A stretch of DNA of 64,000 nt from Streptomyces anulatus (GCF_014650675.1 NZ_BMVK01000001.1:930001-994000); one strand, 5' to 3'; positions 40,703-53,172 are shown, numbered from the stretch's first letter. Translations and numbers: made by a program. The notes: generated from the letters alone by a model not told the origin.

Positions 40703-41722
40703 CTAGCGGCGGGGCTGGGCGTCCAGCACCTGCTGGAGCGCTTCGAACTCCTCGACGCACTTGCCGGAGCCGAGCGCCACCGAGTCCAGCGGGTCCTCGG
40801 CGATGTGGATCGGCATGCCCGTCTCGTGGCGCAGCCGCTCGTCCAGACCGCGCAGCAGCGCGCCGCCGCCGGTGAGGACGATGCCGCGGTCCATGACGTC
40901 GCCGGACAGCTCGGGCGGGCACTTGTCGAGCGTCGTCTTCACGGCGTCGACGATCGCGTTGACCGGCTCCTCGATGGCCTTGCGGACCTCGGCGGCCGAG
41001 ATGACGACCGTCTTGGGCAGTCCGGAGACCAGGTCGCGCCCGCGGATCTCGGTGTGCTCGTCCTTCTCCAGGTCGAACGCCGAACCGATGGTGATCTTGA
41101 TCTGTTCGGCGGTCCGCTCACCGAGGAGGAGCGAGTACTCCTTCTTGATGTGCTGGATGATCGCGTTGTCCAGCTCGTCACCGGCCGTGCGGATCGACTG
41201 GGCGGTGACGATTCCGCCGAGCGAGATCACGGCGACCTCGGTGGTGCCGCCACCGATGTCGACGACCATGTTCCCGGTGGCCTCGTGGACCGGCAGGCCG
41301 GAGCCGATGGCCGCGGCCATGGGCTCCTCGATGATGTGCACCTGGCGCGCGCCGGCCTGCGTGGACGCCTCGATGACGGCGCGGCGCTCGACCCCGGTGA
41401 TACCGGAGGGCACACAGACGACGACGCGGGGGCGGGCCAGGTAGCGACGCTTGTGGATCTTGAGGATGAAGTAGCGGAGCATCCGCTCGGTGATCTCGAA
41501 GTCGGCGATCACGCCGTCCTTCAGGGGCCGCACGGCAACGATGTTGCCCGGCGTGCGCCCGATCATCTTCTTGGCCTCGGAGCCGACCGCCAGAATTCCG
41601 CCGGTGTTGGTGTTGATGGCCACGACGGACGGCTCGTTCAGGACGATGCCGCGCCCCCTGACGTACACCAGCGTGTTGGCAGTCCCGAGGTCGATAGCCA
41701 TGTCACGGCCGATGAACGACAT
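40703..41722 (-). CDS. mreB: Rod shape-determining protein MreB (actin homologue)
   Basis: 339 aa from ATG 41722 ([20 protein letters not shown]), chosen because AAGGGG lies seven bases before it; the ATG at 41743 has no ribosome-binding site. Actin-type ATPase motifs [20 protein letters not shown] and [13 protein letters not shown] are intact. In Streptomyces MreB acts mainly in spore-wall assembly. The hairpins at 40562-40666 separate it from mreC. Confidence 0.96.
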   Translation of the reverse strand: MSFIGRDMAIDLGTANTLVYVRGRGIVLNEPSVVAINTNTGGILAVGSEAKKMIGRTPGNIVAVRPLKDGVIADFEITERMLRYFILKIHKRRYLARPRVVVCVPSGITGVERRAVIEASTQAGARQVHIIEEPMAAAIGSGLPVHEATGNMVVDIGGGTTEVAVISLGGIVTAQSIRTAGDELDNAIIQHIKKEYSLLLGERTAEQIKITIGSAFDLEKDEHTEIRGRDLVSGLPKTVVISAAEVRKAIEEPVNAIVDAVKTTLDKCPPELSGDVMDRGIVLTGGGALLRGLDERLRHETGMPIHIAEDPLDSVALGSGKCVEEFEALQQVLDAQPRR

Positions 41723-41953
41723 TGAGTTCCCCTTGTTCCCCATGAGGATGCGTCGGGCCTTCCCAGGTAGCGAAGATGGCTTGTTCTGGTAGGCGAGGTT
41801 GGCGCTGCGGGCGTGGAAGCTTCCATCGTAGTGCCGTATGCACGGACACAGCGCGAGGGTCCTTCGCCATTGTGAGCGGAACGGGTGCCCGTTCTACCCA
41901 TGGTGACGTTACGTCGGAAGGATGCGTTCCCGCGATCCCAAACCCTATGCCGA

Positions 41954-41981
41954 GGGGCGACCGAATTACTTCGGTCGCCCC
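41954..41981 (-). terminator. Terminator downstream of ndk
   Basis: ggggcgaccga / tcggtcgcccc, 11 bp perfect with loop attact, 30 bases past the ndk stop. Confidence 0.75.
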
Positions 41982-42010
41982 AGGCGTACAGCGCTGTTTG
42001 GCCGATCGGG

Positions 42011-42424
42011 TCAGGAAAGTCCCGGAAAGAAAAGCTTCAGTTCTCGCTCTGCGGACTCCTCCGAGTCCGAGGCGTGGATGAGGTTCTCGCGGGTGATCGT
42101 GCCGAAGTCACCACGGATGGACCCGGGCGCGGCGGCGATCGGGTCGGTGGGGCCGGCCAGGGTGCGGACACCCTCGATGACCCGCTCACCTTCGGCCACC
42201 AGGGCGACGACGGGGCCGGACTGCATGAACTCCATGAGCGGCTCGTAGAACGGGCGGCCCTTGTGCTCGCCGTAGTGCTGCTCCAGCGTCCCGTGGTCCA
42301 GCGTGCGCAGCTCCAGCGCGGTGATCCGCCAGTCCGCCTTGCGCTCGATGCGGCCGACGATCTCGCCGATCAGGCCACGGCGGACCGCGTCGGGCTTGAG
42401 CAGGACGAGAGTGCGCTGAGTCAT
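42011..42424 (-). CDS. ndk: Nucleoside diphosphate kinase
   Basis: 137 aa. KPDAVRRGLIGEIVGRIE and the phospho-histidine site ENLIHASDS are both present. It exchanges the terminal phosphate between NTPs and NDPs. It lies downstream of the folC-DUF4233 pair with a 193-base gap that contains hairpins, so it probably has its own promoter. Confidence 0.97.
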   Translation of the reverse strand: MTQRTLVLLKPDAVRRGLIGEIVGRIERKADWRITALELRTLDHGTLEQHYGEHKGRPFYEPLMEFMQSGPVVALVAEGERVIEGVRTLAGPTDPIAAAPGSIRGDFGTITRENLIHASDSEESAERELKLFFPGLS

Positions 42425-42522
42425 GTACGGCTCCTTGCAAGGCCAGGCATACGGGTGCGGTGAGGGCGAGATTACAGGGGTTCGGGGACGGGTCTGCGCC
42501 CGGGTTCACCCAGGGTCACCTT

Positions 42523-42580
42523 CGGGCCCCGGATTTCCGGGGCCCGGAGGGGCGGGCCGAGCGTGTCGGGCGGGCCCGAC
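42523..42580 (-). terminator. Two hairpins between DUF4233 gene and ndk
   Basis: cgggccccgg / ccggggcccg (42523-42546, loop attt) and gtcggg / cccgac (42565-42580). They probably end the folC-DUF4233 transcript. Confidence 0.5.
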
Positions 42581-42617
42581 GATCCGGACATCCGGACGAG
42601 AGACCCGGCTCAGGGCC

Positions 42618-42971
42618 TCAGGCCGTGGCCTCTTCGGCTTCCTGTCGGGCGGCCCAGCCGGCCTTGGCCTCGTCGATCTTGCGGCCGTAGTGGATCGAGG
42701 CCCACCACAGACCGCCGAAGGCCAGGCCCAGGACGAACATCATCGGGACCACGAACCCGCTCAGGACCAGTGCGACCTGGAGCGCCCAGCCCAGCTGGAC
42801 GCCGCCGGGCCGGGTGATCATTCCGCACAGCAGCACGGAGAGGGCCATGCCGATGCCGCACACCGTCCAGACCACGGCCATGGAGGCGTCGTCCAGCTTC
42901 ATCGCGACGAGACCGGCGAAGCCGATCACGAAGAACTCACCGATCAGCGTCGAGGCGCAGAGCGTCCGCAT
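42618..42971 (-). CDS. DUF4233 domain membrane protein
   Basis: 117 aa with four hydrophobic helices (LIGEFFVIGFAGLVAMKL, MAVVWTVCGIGMALSVLLCG, ALQVALVLSGFVVPMMFV) and a short charged tail. Such proteins sit next to folC throughout actinobacteria; function unknown. It starts 8 bases after folC. Confidence 0.88.
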   Translation of the reverse strand: MRTLCASTLIGEFFVIGFAGLVAMKLDDASMAVVWTVCGIGMALSVLLCGMITRPGGVQLGWALQVALVLSGFVVPMMFVLGLAFGGLWWASIHYGRKIDEAKAGWAARQEAEEATA

Positions 42972-42979
42972 CCTTCTCC

Positions 42980-44503
42980 TCAGCCCCTTCCCAGCAGCAG
43001 CCGGGCTTCGCCGACCGTGATCACGGATCCGGTCACCAGCACCCCGGCGCCCGCGTACTCGTCTTCCTCCTCGGCCAGCGTGATCGCCGCCTCCAGCGCG
43101 TCGTCGAGCCGCGGCTCGACCTGGACCCGGTCGTCGCCGAAGACCTCGACGGCGATCGCGGCCAGTTCGTCCACGTCCATCGCGCGGGCGGTGGAGTTCT
43201 GCGTGACGACGATCTCGGCGAAGATCGGCTCGAAGGCCTCCAGCAGCCCGCGGACGTCCTTGTCCCCGCTCGTGCCGACCACGCCGATCAGCCGGGAGAA
43301 GCTGAACGCCTCGGAGATGCCGTCCGCAGCCGCCTTGGCTCCCGCCGGGTTGTGCGCGGCGTCCAGCACGACGGTCGGGCTGGAGCGCACGACCTCCAGA
43401 CGGCCGGGCGAGAGCACCGAGGCGAACGCCTTGCGGATCGCGTCGATGTCGAGGGAGCGGGCCTGCTCGGCTCCGATGCCGAAGAACGCCTCGACGGCGG
43501 AGAGCGCCACCGCGGCGTTGTGCGCCTGGTGGGCCCCGTACAGCGGAAGGAAGATGTCGGTGTACTCACCGCCCAGCCCGCGCAGCGTCAGCAGCTGTCC
43601 GCCGACCGCGATCTCGCGGGAGGTGACGCCGAACTCCATGCCCTCGCGGGCCACGGTGGCGTCGACCTCGACGGCCTTCTTGAGCATCACCTGTGCGGCG
43701 TCCACCGGCTGCTGCGCCAGGATGACCGTGGCGCCCTGCTTGATGACGCCCGACTTCTCGCCGGCGATCTCGGCGGGCGTGGTGCCGAGCCGGTCGGTGT
43801 GGTCGAGCGAGATGGGGGTGACGACGGCGACCGTGGAGTCGATGACGTTCGTCGCGTCCCAGGTGCCGCCCATGCCGACCTCGACGACCGCCACGTCGAC
43901 GGGCGCGTCGGCGAAGGCCGCGTACGCCATGCCGGTGAGGACCTCGAAGAAGGAGAGCCGGTAGGGCTGCTGGGCGTCGACCATCTCGACGTACGGCTTG
44001 ATGTCCTCGTACGTCTCGATGAAGCGCTCGGGCTCGATCGGGGAGCCGTCCAGGCTGATCCGCTCAGTGATCGACTGGACGTGCGGGGAGGTGTAGCGGC
44101 CGGTGCGCAGCTCGAAGGCGTTGAGCAGGGCCTCGATCATGCGGGCCGTGCTGGTCTTGCCGTTGGTGCCGGTGATGTGGATGGAGGGGTAGGCGCGCTG
44201 CGGCTCGCCCAGGACGTCCATCAGCGCGGCGATGCGCGTGACGGACGGCTCCAGCTTGGTCTCGCCCCAGCGTCCGGCGAGCTCCTGCTCCACCGCGCGC
44301 AGCGCCTTGTCGGTCTCGGGGTCGGCCGGGCGGGCGGGGACCGCTTCGCCCTGGGGCTGACCCGAGTGGGCGCGCAGTGTGCGGCTCCCGGCCTCGATCA
44401 CCGCCAGGTCGGGGTCGCGCTGGGTCGCCTCGTCGACGATCTCCTCGAAGGTGTCGTCGGGATCGGGCGCGTCGTGCCGGTCTGAAGGGCGGGGCTCACT
44501 CAC
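42980..44503 (-). CDS. folC: Folylpolyglutamate synthase / dihydrofolate synthase
   Basis: 507 aa from GTG 44503. Mur-ligase fold: ATP site ITGTNGKTSTARM near residue 114, SPHVQSITERI, VEVGMGGTWDATN and DAAHNPAGAKA. It adds glutamate to dihydropteroate and folates. About 85 disordered acidic residues precede the catalytic domain. A start at 44533 is possible, but neither has a strong ribosome-binding site. Confidence 0.95.
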   Translation of the reverse strand: MSEPRPSDRHDAPDPDDTFEEIVDEATQRDPDLAVIEAGSRTLRAHSGQPQGEAVPARPADPETDKALRAVEQELAGRWGETKLEPSVTRIAALMDVLGEPQRAYPSIHITGTNGKTSTARMIEALLNAFELRTGRYTSPHVQSITERISLDGSPIEPERFIETYEDIKPYVEMVDAQQPYRLSFFEVLTGMAYAAFADAPVDVAVVEVGMGGTWDATNVIDSTVAVVTPISLDHTDRLGTTPAEIAGEKSGVIKQGATVILAQQPVDAAQVMLKKAVEVDATVAREGMEFGVTSREIAVGGQLLTLRGLGGEYTDIFLPLYGAHQAHNAAVALSAVEAFFGIGAEQARSLDIDAIRKAFASVLSPGRLEVVRSSPTVVLDAAHNPAGAKAAADGISEAFSFSRLIGVVGTSGDKDVRGLLEAFEPIFAEIVVTQNSTARAMDVDELAAIAVEVFGDDRVQVEPRLDDALEAAITLAEEEDEYAGAGVLVTGSVITVGEARLLLGRG

Positions 44504-44572
44504 GGGGCCCAGTCTACGGATGGGCGCCGACATCGCGCGCAGCGCCCGGCAGACTGTCGCCCGACGGCACGG

Positions 44573-44616
44573 CGAAGCCCCCGCTCCCCCGGTCGGTCGG
44601 GGGTGCGGGGGCTTCG
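44573..44616 (-). terminator. Terminator after valS
   Basis: cgaagcccccgctccccc pairs with gggggtgcgggggcttcg with one mismatch, loop ggtcggtc, 11 bases after the valS stop. Confidence 0.75.
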
Positions 44617-44627
44617 GCTTCAGAACA

Positions 44628-47249
44628 TCAGCTCTGCGGGAGGGCCGCCAGCTGGGCGCCGATCCGCTCGATGTCGGCCTCGGCCTTGGAGAGCCGGCCG
44701 CGGATCTTGTCGACCACGTTGTCCGGGGCCTTGGCCAGGAAGGCTTCGTTGCCGAGCTTCCCGGTGGCCTGGGCCTTCTCCTTCTGCGCGGCCTCCAGGT
44801 CCTTCGTGAGGCGCTTGCGCTCGGCGGGGACGTCGATCGTGCCGGACAGGTCCAGGGCCACGGTGGCCCCGGCGACCGGGAGCGACGCGGTGGCCTGGAA
44901 GCCGTCCCCGGCGGGCTGGAGCCGCAGGAGCTGACGGATGGCCGCCTCGTGCGGGGCGAGCTCCGTGCCGGTCAGGGTCAGCTCGGCCGGGACCTTCTGG
45001 CCGGGCTGGAGGCCCTGGTCGTTGCGGAAGCGGCGGACCTCGGTGACGACCTGCTGGACCAGCTCGATCTCCTTCTCGGCCGCGTCGTCGCGGAAGCCGG
45101 AGTCGCCCGGCCACTCGGCGATGACGATCGACTCGCGCCCGGTGAGCGCGGTCCACAGCGCCTCCGTGACGAACGGGACGATCGGGTGCAGCAGCCGCAG
45201 CATCACGTCCAGGACCTCGCCGAGGACCCGGCCCGAGACCTCGGCCGGGCGGCCGCCCGCGAAGAACGTGGTCTTGGACAGCTCGACGTACCAGTCGAAG
45301 ACCTCGTCCCACGCGAAGTGGCGCAGCGACTCACTGATCTTGGCGAACTGGAAGTCGTCGTAGAACGCGTCGACCTCCGCGACCGTCTTGTTCAGACGGG
45401 ACAGGATCCAGCGGTCGGTGACGGACATCTCCTCGACCGGGGGCAGCTCGCCCTCGATCGTGGCGCCGTTCATCAGGGCGAAGCGGGTGGCGTTCCAGAT
45501 CTTGTTGGAGAACTTCGCCGAACCCTGGACCCACTCCTCGCCGATCGGGACGTCGGTGCCGGGGTTGGCGCCGCGCGCGAGGGTGAAGCGCAGGGCGTCG
45601 GAGCCGTACTTGTCCATCCAGTCCAGCGGGTTGACGACGTTGCCGAAGGACTTCGACATCTTCTTGCCGTGCTCGTCGCGGACCATGCCGTGCAGGACGA
45701 TGGTGGAGAACGGCGGGACGCCGTCGTTGACGTACAGGCCGAACATCATCATCCGGGCGACCCAGAAGAAGAGGATGTCGTAGCCGGTGACCAGGACGGA
45801 GTTCGGATAGAACTTCGCGAGGCTGTCGGTCCGTTCGGGCCAGCCGAGGGTGGAGAACGGCCAGAGGCCGGAGGAGAACCAGGTGTCCAGGACATCGCTG
45901 TCCTGGGTCCAGCCCTCGCCGGTGGGCGCCTCGTCGTCGGGTCCGACGCAGACGACCTCGCCGTTCGGGCCGTACCAGACGGGGATGCGGTGGCCCCACC
46001 AGAGCTGGCGCGAGATCGTCCAGTCGTGGAGGTTGTCGACCCAGTCGAAGTACCGCTTCTCCATCTCCTGCGGGTGGATCTTGACGCTGCCGTCGCGGAC
46101 CGCGTCGCCGGCGGCCTTGGCGAGCGGGGCGACCTTGACCCACCACTGGAGGGAGAGGCGCGGCTCGATGGTGGTCTTGCAGCGCGAGCAGTGCCCGACG
46201 GAGTGGACGTAGGGCCGCTTCTCGGCGACGATCCGGCCCTCGGCGCGCAGGGCAGCGACGATGGCGGAGCGGGCCTCCAGCCGGTCCAGGCCCTGGAAGG
46301 GGCCGGGGACGGTGATGACGGCGCGCTCGTCCAGGACCGTGAGGAACGGCAGGTCGTGGCGCTTGCCGATCTCGAAGTCGTTCGGGTCGTGCGCGGGCGT
46401 CACCTTGACCGCGCCCGTGCCGAACTCCGGGTCGACGTGGTGGTCGGCGACGACGGGGATGGTGCGGTCGGTCAGCGGCAGGCTGATCTGCTTGCCGACC
46501 AGGTGCTTGTAGCGCTCGTCGTCGGGGTGGACGGCGACGGCGGTGTCACCGAGCATCGTCTCGGCGCGGGTGGTGGCGACGACGATGGTCTCGTCCCCGT
46601 CCCCGTACGTCATGGAGACGAGCTCGCCGTCGTCCTCCTGGTACTCGACCTCGATGTCGGAGATCGCGGTGAGGCAGCGCGGGCACCAGTTGATGATGCG
46701 CTCGGCGCGGTAGATCAGCCCGTCGTCGTACATCTGCTTGAAGACGGTCTGGACGGCCTTGGACAGGCCCTCGTCCATGGTGAAGCGCTCACGGGACCAG
46801 GCGACGCCCTCGCCGAGGCGGCGCATCTGGCCGGAGATCTGGCCGCCGGACTCGTTCTTCCACTGCCAGACGCGCTCGACGAAGGCCTCGCGGCCCAGGT
46901 CGTGGCGGGACTTGCCCTCCTTGCCGAGCTCGCGCTCGACGACGTTCTGGGTGGCGATGCCCGCGTGGTCCATGCCCGGCTGGTACAGCGCCTCGAAGCC
47001 CTGCATCCGCTTCCGGCGGACGAGCGCGTCGATCAGGGTGTGCTCGAAGGCGTGGCCCAGGTGGAGGGAGCCGGTGACGTTCGGCGGCGGGATGACGATG
47101 CTGTACGGCGGCTTGTCGCTGTGCTCGTCGGCTTCGAAGTACCCGCGCTCCACCCAGCGCTCGTACAACTTCCCCTCTACATCGGCCGGCGCGTACTGGG
47201 TCGGCAGTTCGGGGTTGCTGGCGCTTGGCTGCTGAGTGTTCTCGGTCAC
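44628..47249 (-). CDS. valS: Valyl-tRNA synthetase
   Basis: 873 aa from GTG 47249. Class I signature HLGH near residue 63 ([15 protein letters not shown]) and [10 protein letters not shown] near 529. Two CxxC-type zinc motifs are visible ([10 protein letters not shown] and [11 protein letters not shown]). The C-terminal coiled coil typical of ValRS spans about 805-870. The ORF extends to 47282 but without a better start. No T-box leader is visible upstream. Confidence 0.96.
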   Translation of the reverse strand: MTENTQQPSASNPELPTQYAPADVEGKLYERWVERGYFEADEHSDKPPYSIVIPPPNVTGSLHLGHAFEHTLIDALVRRKRMQGFEALYQPGMDHAGIATQNVVERELGKEGKSRHDLGREAFVERVWQWKNESGGQISGQMRRLGEGVAWSRERFTMDEGLSKAVQTVFKQMYDDGLIYRAERIINWCPRCLTAISDIEVEYQEDDGELVSMTYGDGDETIVVATTRAETMLGDTAVAVHPDDERYKHLVGKQISLPLTDRTIPVVADHHVDPEFGTGAVKVTPAHDPNDFEIGKRHDLPFLTVLDERAVITVPGPFQGLDRLEARSAIVAALRAEGRIVAEKRPYVHSVGHCSRCKTTIEPRLSLQWWVKVAPLAKAAGDAVRDGSVKIHPQEMEKRYFDWVDNLHDWTISRQLWWGHRIPVWYGPNGEVVCVGPDDEAPTGEGWTQDSDVLDTWFSSGLWPFSTLGWPERTDSLAKFYPNSVLVTGYDILFFWVARMMMFGLYVNDGVPPFSTIVLHGMVRDEHGKKMSKSFGNVVNPLDWMDKYGSDALRFTLARGANPGTDVPIGEEWVQGSAKFSNKIWNATRFALMNGATIEGELPPVEEMSVTDRWILSRLNKTVAEVDAFYDDFQFAKISESLRHFAWDEVFDWYVELSKTTFFAGGRPAEVSGRVLGEVLDVMLRLLHPIVPFVTEALWTALTGRESIVIAEWPGDSGFRDDAAEKEIELVQQVVTEVRRFRNDQGLQPGQKVPAELTLTGTELAPHEAAIRQLLRLQPAGDGFQATASLPVAGATVALDLSGTIDVPAERKRLTKDLEAAQKEKAQATGKLGNEAFLAKAPDNVVDKIRGRLSKAEADIERIGAQLAALPQS

Positions 47250-47387
47250 GGGAGACAGTTTAGGGCCGTCACAGGTCTGCACTGAAACGGGTTAGTTCAG
47301 TAACGGTGTCCGGCCCGATCCCCCATGTCAGGGCGGCTTCCGTCAGGATGTTCGCAACGTATAAGGAATTCTGGAGGGGACACCGCA

Positions 47388-48392
47388 ATGAGCTACAACC
47401 AGCCGGGCCCGTACGGCGGGCAGCCGCCGCAGGGCCAGCCCGGACCGTACGGACAGCAGCCGGGCCCGTACGGAGCCCCGCCGCCCCAGGGCCCCCCGCA
47501 GGGCCAGCCCGGCTACGGCTACCCGCAGCAGGCCCCTCAGGGCGTCCCCCCGCAGCAGCCGAACCCGTACGGCCAGCCGCAGCAGCCGCAGCAGGGTTAC
47601 GGCTACCCGCAGGCCCAGCAGCCCGGCCCCTACGGCCAGCAGCCGCCCGCGCCTCCGTACGGCGGCCAGCCGGGGTACGACGGCCAGCCGCAGCAGCCGA
47701 AGAAGAAGACCGGCCTGATCGTCGGCGTGGCCGTGGTGGCCCTGGCGGTCATCGCGGGCGGGGTGTACTTCCTGACCTCCGGCGGCGGCAGCGGTGACGT
47801 CGCGGACTCCACGAAGGGGTACAAGCTGACGCCTCCGGCGTCGGTGGAGGACTACAAGAAGGACGCGTCCAAGCCCTCGCCGGCCGGCCCGGTGACCGGC
47901 GACGACAAGGCCGAGGCCGAGGCCATGGGCATCACCAACGCCAACAAGGCCGCCGCTCAGTACCAGAGCGGCACGAAGGACAATCCCCTCGCTCAGAAGA
48001 TGCTCATGTTCGAGGGCCTCTGGGGCGAGGTCTCCGACCCGGCGAAGACGCTCGACGACGCCTTCGACAAGGCCGAGAAGAACATGTCGAAGGACTCCGA
48101 CAACGACAATGTCTCCCTGGTGGGCAGCCCCAAGGAGTTCAAGCCGGACGGCTTCGACGGCGCGCTGATGAAGTGCCAGGACCTCAAGGTGGTCAACGAC
48201 AAGGCCGATGGCACCGCCGCGAAGGGGCCGAAGGAGTTCACCATGCCGGTCTGCATCTGGGCGGACTACAGCACGGTCGGCATCGTCGCCGGTGTCGATG
48301 TCGGTTCGGCGCTGACGGGCAAGTCCGTGCCGCAGGAAGAAGCGGCCGACCTCGCCGCCAAGCTCTACAACACCTCCCGCACCAAGATCTGA
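47388..48392 (+). CDS. Membrane-anchored protein with PGPYGQ-type low-complexity N-terminus
   Basis: 334 aa. Residues 1-104 are Pro/Gly/Gln/Tyr-rich with repeated PGPYGxQP units on the cytoplasmic side. KKKTGLIVGVAVVALAVIAGGVYFLT (about 105-130) is a single membrane helix, leaving about 200 residues outside the membrane. That domain has two cysteines (LMKCQDL and PVCIWAD) that could form a disulfide. The ATG at 47388 has GGAGGGG eight bases upstream. The architecture is common in Streptomyces; role unknown. Confidence 0.85.
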   Translation: MSYNQPGPYGGQPPQGQPGPYGQQPGPYGAPPPQGPPQGQPGYGYPQQAPQGVPPQQPNPYGQPQQPQQGYGYPQAQQPGPYGQQPPAPPYGGQPGYDGQPQQPKKKTGLIVGVAVVALAVIAGGVYFLTSGGGSGDVADSTKGYKLTPPASVEDYKKDASKPSPAGPVTGDDKAEAEAMGITNANKAAAQYQSGTKDNPLAQKMLMFEGLWGEVSDPAKTLDDAFDKAEKNMSKDSDNDNVSLVGSPKEFKPDGFDGALMKCQDLKVVNDKADGTAAKGPKEFTMPVCIWADYSTVGIVAGVDVGSALTGKSVPQEEAADLAAKLYNTSRTKI

Positions 48393-48410
48393 TCCGATCC
48401 GATCGCTGAA

Positions 48411-48457
48411 CGCCGAAGGGGCGCCCACCGGTTCATCCGGTGGGCGCCCCTTCGGCG
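48411..48457. terminator. Bidirectional 21-bp terminator
   Basis: The 21-base arm at 48411-48431 pairs perfectly with 48437-48457 around a ttcat loop, between the convergent stops at 48392 and 48478 (clpX). Confidence 0.85.
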
Positions 48458-48477
48458 TCGCCAAGTCTTCTGCGCGG

Positions 48478-49776
<1,299 letters not shown>

Positions 49777-49932
49777 GAGGTGCTTCCCCTTCGCCTGGGA
49801 GACGCCTGGTTCAGCGGCTCCTGGTGCCTCTATCCGACGGTACCTTGCCTGGGCCCCCGTTCGGGCCCCCCTTGGCACGGTTCACACGGCCGTGGTCGTG
49901 CAAACGGAATGTGCCAAGGGGAAAGACCGACG

Positions 49933-50616
49933 TCAGAGCGATGCGCCCGCGGTGGTCTTGCGGGTGGAAACGATCTGGTCGACCAGACCGTACGCCAGGG
50001 CGTCCTCGGCCGTGAGGATCTTGTCACGCTCGATGTCCTCGCTGATCTTCTCCAGCGGGGTCGTCGAGTGCCGGGCCAGCATCTGCTCCAGCTGCGTGCG
50101 CATCCGGAGGATCTCGTTGGCCGCGATCTCCAGGTCGGAGAGCTGCTCACGGCCCGTCTGCGAGGACGGCTGGTGGATGAGCACCCGGGCGTGCGGGAGC
50201 GCCATGCGCTTGCCCGGGGTGCCCGCGGCGAGCAGGACGGCGGCGGCGGAGGCCGCCTGGCCCATGCAGACCGTCTGGATGTCCGGCTTCACGAACTGCA
50301 TCGTGTCGTAGATCGCGGTGAGCGCGGTGAACGAGCCGCCGGGGCTGTTGATGTAGATCGAGATGTCGCGGTCGGGGTCCATCGACTCCAGGCACAGCAG
50401 CTGCGCCATGACGTCGTTGGCCGAGGCGTCGTCGATCTGGACGCCCAGGAAGATCACGCGCTCCTCGAAGAGCTTCGCGTACGGGTCGTACTCACGCACA
50501 CCCTGCGAGGTGCGCTCCACGAAGCGCGGGACGACGTAGCGGTTGTCCACCTGCGGGCCGGTGTAGAGGCCGCTCGCGGAGGCGCCGGAGAAGTTGTTCA
50601 TGTGGGTGTTCACCAT
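49933..50616 (-). CDS. clpP2: ATP-dependent Clp protease proteolytic subunit 2
   Basis: 227 aa as drawn from ATG 50616; ATG 50601 is equally possible, and neither has a clear ribosome-binding site. Catalytic triad: Ser in GQAASAAAV, His in RVLIHQPSS, Asp downstream in the IERDKILTA region. The adjacent clpP1 supplies the second ring of the hetero-oligomer. It lies 82 bases after clpP1. Confidence 0.95.
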   Translation of the reverse strand: MVNTHMNNFSGASASGLYTGPQVDNRYVVPRFVERTSQGVREYDPYAKLFEERVIFLGVQIDDASANDVMAQLLCLESMDPDRDISIYINSPGGSFTALTAIYDTMQFVKPDIQTVCMGQAASAAAVLLAAGTPGKRMALPHARVLIHQPSSQTGREQLSDLEIAANEILRMRTQLEQMLARHSTTPLEKISEDIERDKILTAEDALAYGLVDQIVSTRKTTAGASL

Positions 50617-50698
50617 CCTGGTGGCGTTCTGTGGGCTGGAGGTCTCGGCGTGCGAGAGGCGTGCGGGAGGTGGTGCGGCCGGTCCGGTGGGAACCGGA

Positions 50699-51316
50699 TC
50701 AGGCACCGGTGCCGCCGCCGCCCGGGATGCCCGACGCGACCGTGATGATCTCGTCGATGAGGCCGTAGTCCTTGGCCTCCTCCGCCGTGTACCAGCGGTC
50801 GCGGTCGCCGTCGCGGATGATCGTCTCGACGGTCTGGCCGGAGTGGCGGGCGGTGATCTCCGCCATCCGCGTCTTGGTGCGGAGCAGGTACTGGGCCTGG
50901 ATCTTGATGTCCGAGGCCGTGCCGCCGATGCCGGCCGAACCCTGGTGCATGAGGATGTCGGTGTTCGGGAGCGCGAAGCGCTTGCCCGCGGCACCGCCGG
51001 TGAGCAGGAACTGGCCCATGGAGGCGGCCATGCCCATACCGATGGTGACGACGTCGTTCGGGATGTACTGCATGGTGTCGTAGACCGCCATACCGGCCGT
51101 CACCGAACCACCGGGGCTGTTGATGTAGAGGTAGATGTCCTTGTCGGGCTCTGCGGCAAGGAGGAGAAGCTGTGCGGTGATCTTGTTGGCGATGTCATCG
51201 TCGACCTGCTGACCGAGGAAGATGATGCGCTCGCCGAGCAGTCGGCTGTAGACCTGGTCACCGAGGCCTCCACCGAGGGACGGCTCTCCGGCGGCGTAGG
51301 GCATCAGATTCGTCAC
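50699..51316 (-). CDS. clpP1: ATP-dependent Clp protease proteolytic subunit 1
   Basis: 205 aa from GTG 51316 (AGGTGG a few bases upstream); ATG 51304 also possible. Catalytic Ser in [11 protein letters not shown], His in ILMHQGSAG, Asp in the [11 protein letters not shown] region. ClpP1 is needed for normal Streptomyces development. A GTTCGC-N5-GCG ClgR-type box lies about 140 bases upstream. Confidence 0.95.
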   Translation of the reverse strand: MTNLMPYAAGEPSLGGGLGDQVYSRLLGERIIFLGQQVDDDIANKITAQLLLLAAEPDKDIYLYINSPGGSVTAGMAVYDTMQYIPNDVVTIGMGMAASMGQFLLTGGAAGKRFALPNTDILMHQGSAGIGGTASDIKIQAQYLLRTKTRMAEITARHSGQTVETIIRDGDRDRWYTAEEAKDYGLIDEIITVASGIPGGGGTGA

Positions 51317-51451
51317 GTATCCACCTGCTCGTCTCTGACGGCTCCGGCCGTCTCAGCGTCTTCGTACCGGGCGGGTGAAGTCACTGCCCCACCCTTCCTC
51401 TTCATGGACCCTAACGCGCAGGTGGGACAACGCCATCCCGCTTCCGCAACT

Positions 51452-51465
51452 GTTCGCTGGGAGCG
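51452..51465 (-). promoter_or_regulatory. ClgR-type binding site upstream of clpP1
   Basis: GTTCGC-TGGGA-GCG matches, base for base, the GTTCGC-N5-GCG motif I recall for the Clp regulator ClgR of Streptomyces. It lies 136-149 bases before the clpP1 start, in the tig-clpP1 gap. Confidence 0.6.
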
Positions 51466-51535
51466 CAAGCTCCGCAGTGGGCACAAGGGTTCCGGGGCTC
51501 GCACAGCGATACGACGCCCCACGCCGCGATACGGA

Positions 51536-51572
51536 GACGGGCCCCGGACGCGTGGAGCGTCCGGGGCCCGTC
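51536..51572 (-). terminator. Terminator after tig
   Basis: gacgggccccggacgc / gcgtccggggcccgtc, 16 bp perfect with loop gtgga, 43 bases past the tig stop. Confidence 0.8.
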
Positions 51573-51615
51573 GTGCCGGTCGGCCCGAAGGCCGCCCTGG
51601 GGATCGGGGCGAGGC

Positions 51616-53022
51616 TCAGGCCTCGTTCTTTTCCTCGGCCTTGTCCTCGGTGGCGGCCTCGGCCGTCTCCGTGGCCTCGGCGGCGGCCTCGGTGGTCTCT
51701 GCGGTGTCCTCGTCGTCCTCGAGGTCGACGACCTCACCGTTGGTGTCGACGACCTTGGCGGCCTCGACGACGACGGCGAGCGCCTTGCCGCGGGCGACCT
51801 CGCCGACGAGCATCGGCACCTGGCCACCCTCGACGACGGCCTGGGCGAACTGGTCGGGGCTCATGCCGGAGGAAGCGGCGCGCCGCATGAGGTGCTCGGT
51901 GAGCTCCTCCTGGTTGACGTTCAGCTTCTCCTTGTTGACGAGCTCGTCCAGGATGAACTGGGTCTTGATGCCCTTGATGGCCTGCTCGGAGGTCTCGTTC
52001 TCGAACTCCTCCAGGGTCTTGCCCTGGATCTCGAGGTACTTCTCGAGGTCGAGACCCATCTGACCGAGCTGGTGGTGCTCCAGGTTGTGCTTGCGGGTCT
52101 GGACCTCGTCCGCGAGCAGCTTCTCCGGGATCGGGACCTCGGCGAGCTTCAGCAGCTCCTCCAGGACGCGCTCCTGGGCCTGGGTGGCCTGGTCGTACTG
52201 CTTGGTGGTCTCCAGGCGCTTGCGGCTGTCGGCCTTCAGCTCCTCCAGCGTGTCGAACTCGCTGGCCATCTGGGCGAAGTCGTCGTCCAGCTCGGGGAGC
52301 TCACGGGCGGCGACGGCGGTGACCTTGACGGTGACCTCCGCGGCCTTGCCCTCGGCGGAGCCGCCCTTCAGCTCGGAGGTGAAGGTGGCCTCGCCACCGG
52401 CCTCCAGGCCGGTCACGGCCTCGTCGATGCCGTCGAGGAGCTCGCCGGAACCGATGGTGTACGAGACACCGTCGGCCACGCCGTCCTCCAGGACCTCGCC
52501 GTCGACCTTGGCCTCCAGGTCGATCGTGACGACGTCGCCGTCGGCGGCGGCGCGCTCGACCGGGTTGGTGGCGGCGAAGCGCTCACGGAGCTGCTCCACG
52601 GCCTTCTCGACCTCTTCGTCGGTGACCTCAAGGGCGTCGACGGTGACCTCGATGCCGGAGTAGTCCGGGATCTCGATCTCGGGGCGTACGTCAACCTCGG
52701 CGGTGAAGGCCAGCAGCTCGCCGTCCTTCAGCTCGGTGATGTCGACCTCGGGCTGGCCGAGGACGTTCAGCTCACCCTCGTTGACCGCCTCGGTGTAGAA
52801 CTTCGGGAGGGCGTCGTTGACGGCCTCCTCCAGCACAGCACCGCGGCCGAACCGCTGGTCGATGACCCGGGCGGGGATCTTGCCCTTGCGGAAGCCCTTC
52901 ACCGTGACCTGCTGGTTGATCTTCTTGTACGCCGCGTCGAGGCTGTCCTTGAGCTCCTCGAAGGGCACCTCAATGCTGAGCCGAACCCGGGTCGGGTTCA
53001 GGGTCTCCACGGCGCTCTTCAC
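51616..53022 (-). CDS. tig: Trigger factor (ribosome-associated chaperone / prolyl isomerase)
   Basis: 468 aa from GTG 53022 with AAGGAG eight bases upstream. Ribosome-binding motif GFRKGKIP in the N-domain, FKBP-type isomerase domain (about 150-245), then the helical substrate cradle. The last 45 residues are an acidic Glu/Ala/Thr tail common in actinobacterial trigger factors. It sits upstream of clpP1P2, the usual order. Confidence 0.96.
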   Translation of the reverse strand: MKSAVETLNPTRVRLSIEVPFEELKDSLDAAYKKINQQVTVKGFRKGKIPARVIDQRFGRGAVLEEAVNDALPKFYTEAVNEGELNVLGQPEVDITELKDGELLAFTAEVDVRPEIEIPDYSGIEVTVDALEVTDEEVEKAVEQLRERFAATNPVERAAADGDVVTIDLEAKVDGEVLEDGVADGVSYTIGSGELLDGIDEAVTGLEAGGEATFTSELKGGSAEGKAAEVTVKVTAVAARELPELDDDFAQMASEFDTLEELKADSRKRLETTKQYDQATQAQERVLEELLKLAEVPIPEKLLADEVQTRKHNLEHHQLGQMGLDLEKYLEIQGKTLEEFENETSEQAIKGIKTQFILDELVNKEKLNVNQEELTEHLMRRAASSGMSPDQFAQAVVEGGQVPMLVGEVARGKALAVVVEAAKVVDTNGEVVDLEDDEDTAETTEAAAEATETAEAATEDKAEEKNEA

Positions 53023-53172
53023 GGTTCGGTCTCCTTGGTGGCTGACTTCTTGGGGTTCTGCTGGGCCGCCGAGTGGCGGCTTCGCGGACCGAGCCCGGTA
53101 CATCAGACACACGGGCACGCATTTTGCATAGTAACGGCAAGGGGGATGACTCCCACAATGCGATCTTGCCGG

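Noticed and set aside
47250..47387. T-box or other tRNA-sensing leader upstream of valS
   Set aside because: No T-box core sequence or specifier-loop arrangement is readable. The short gap shows nothing but two alternative GTG starts.
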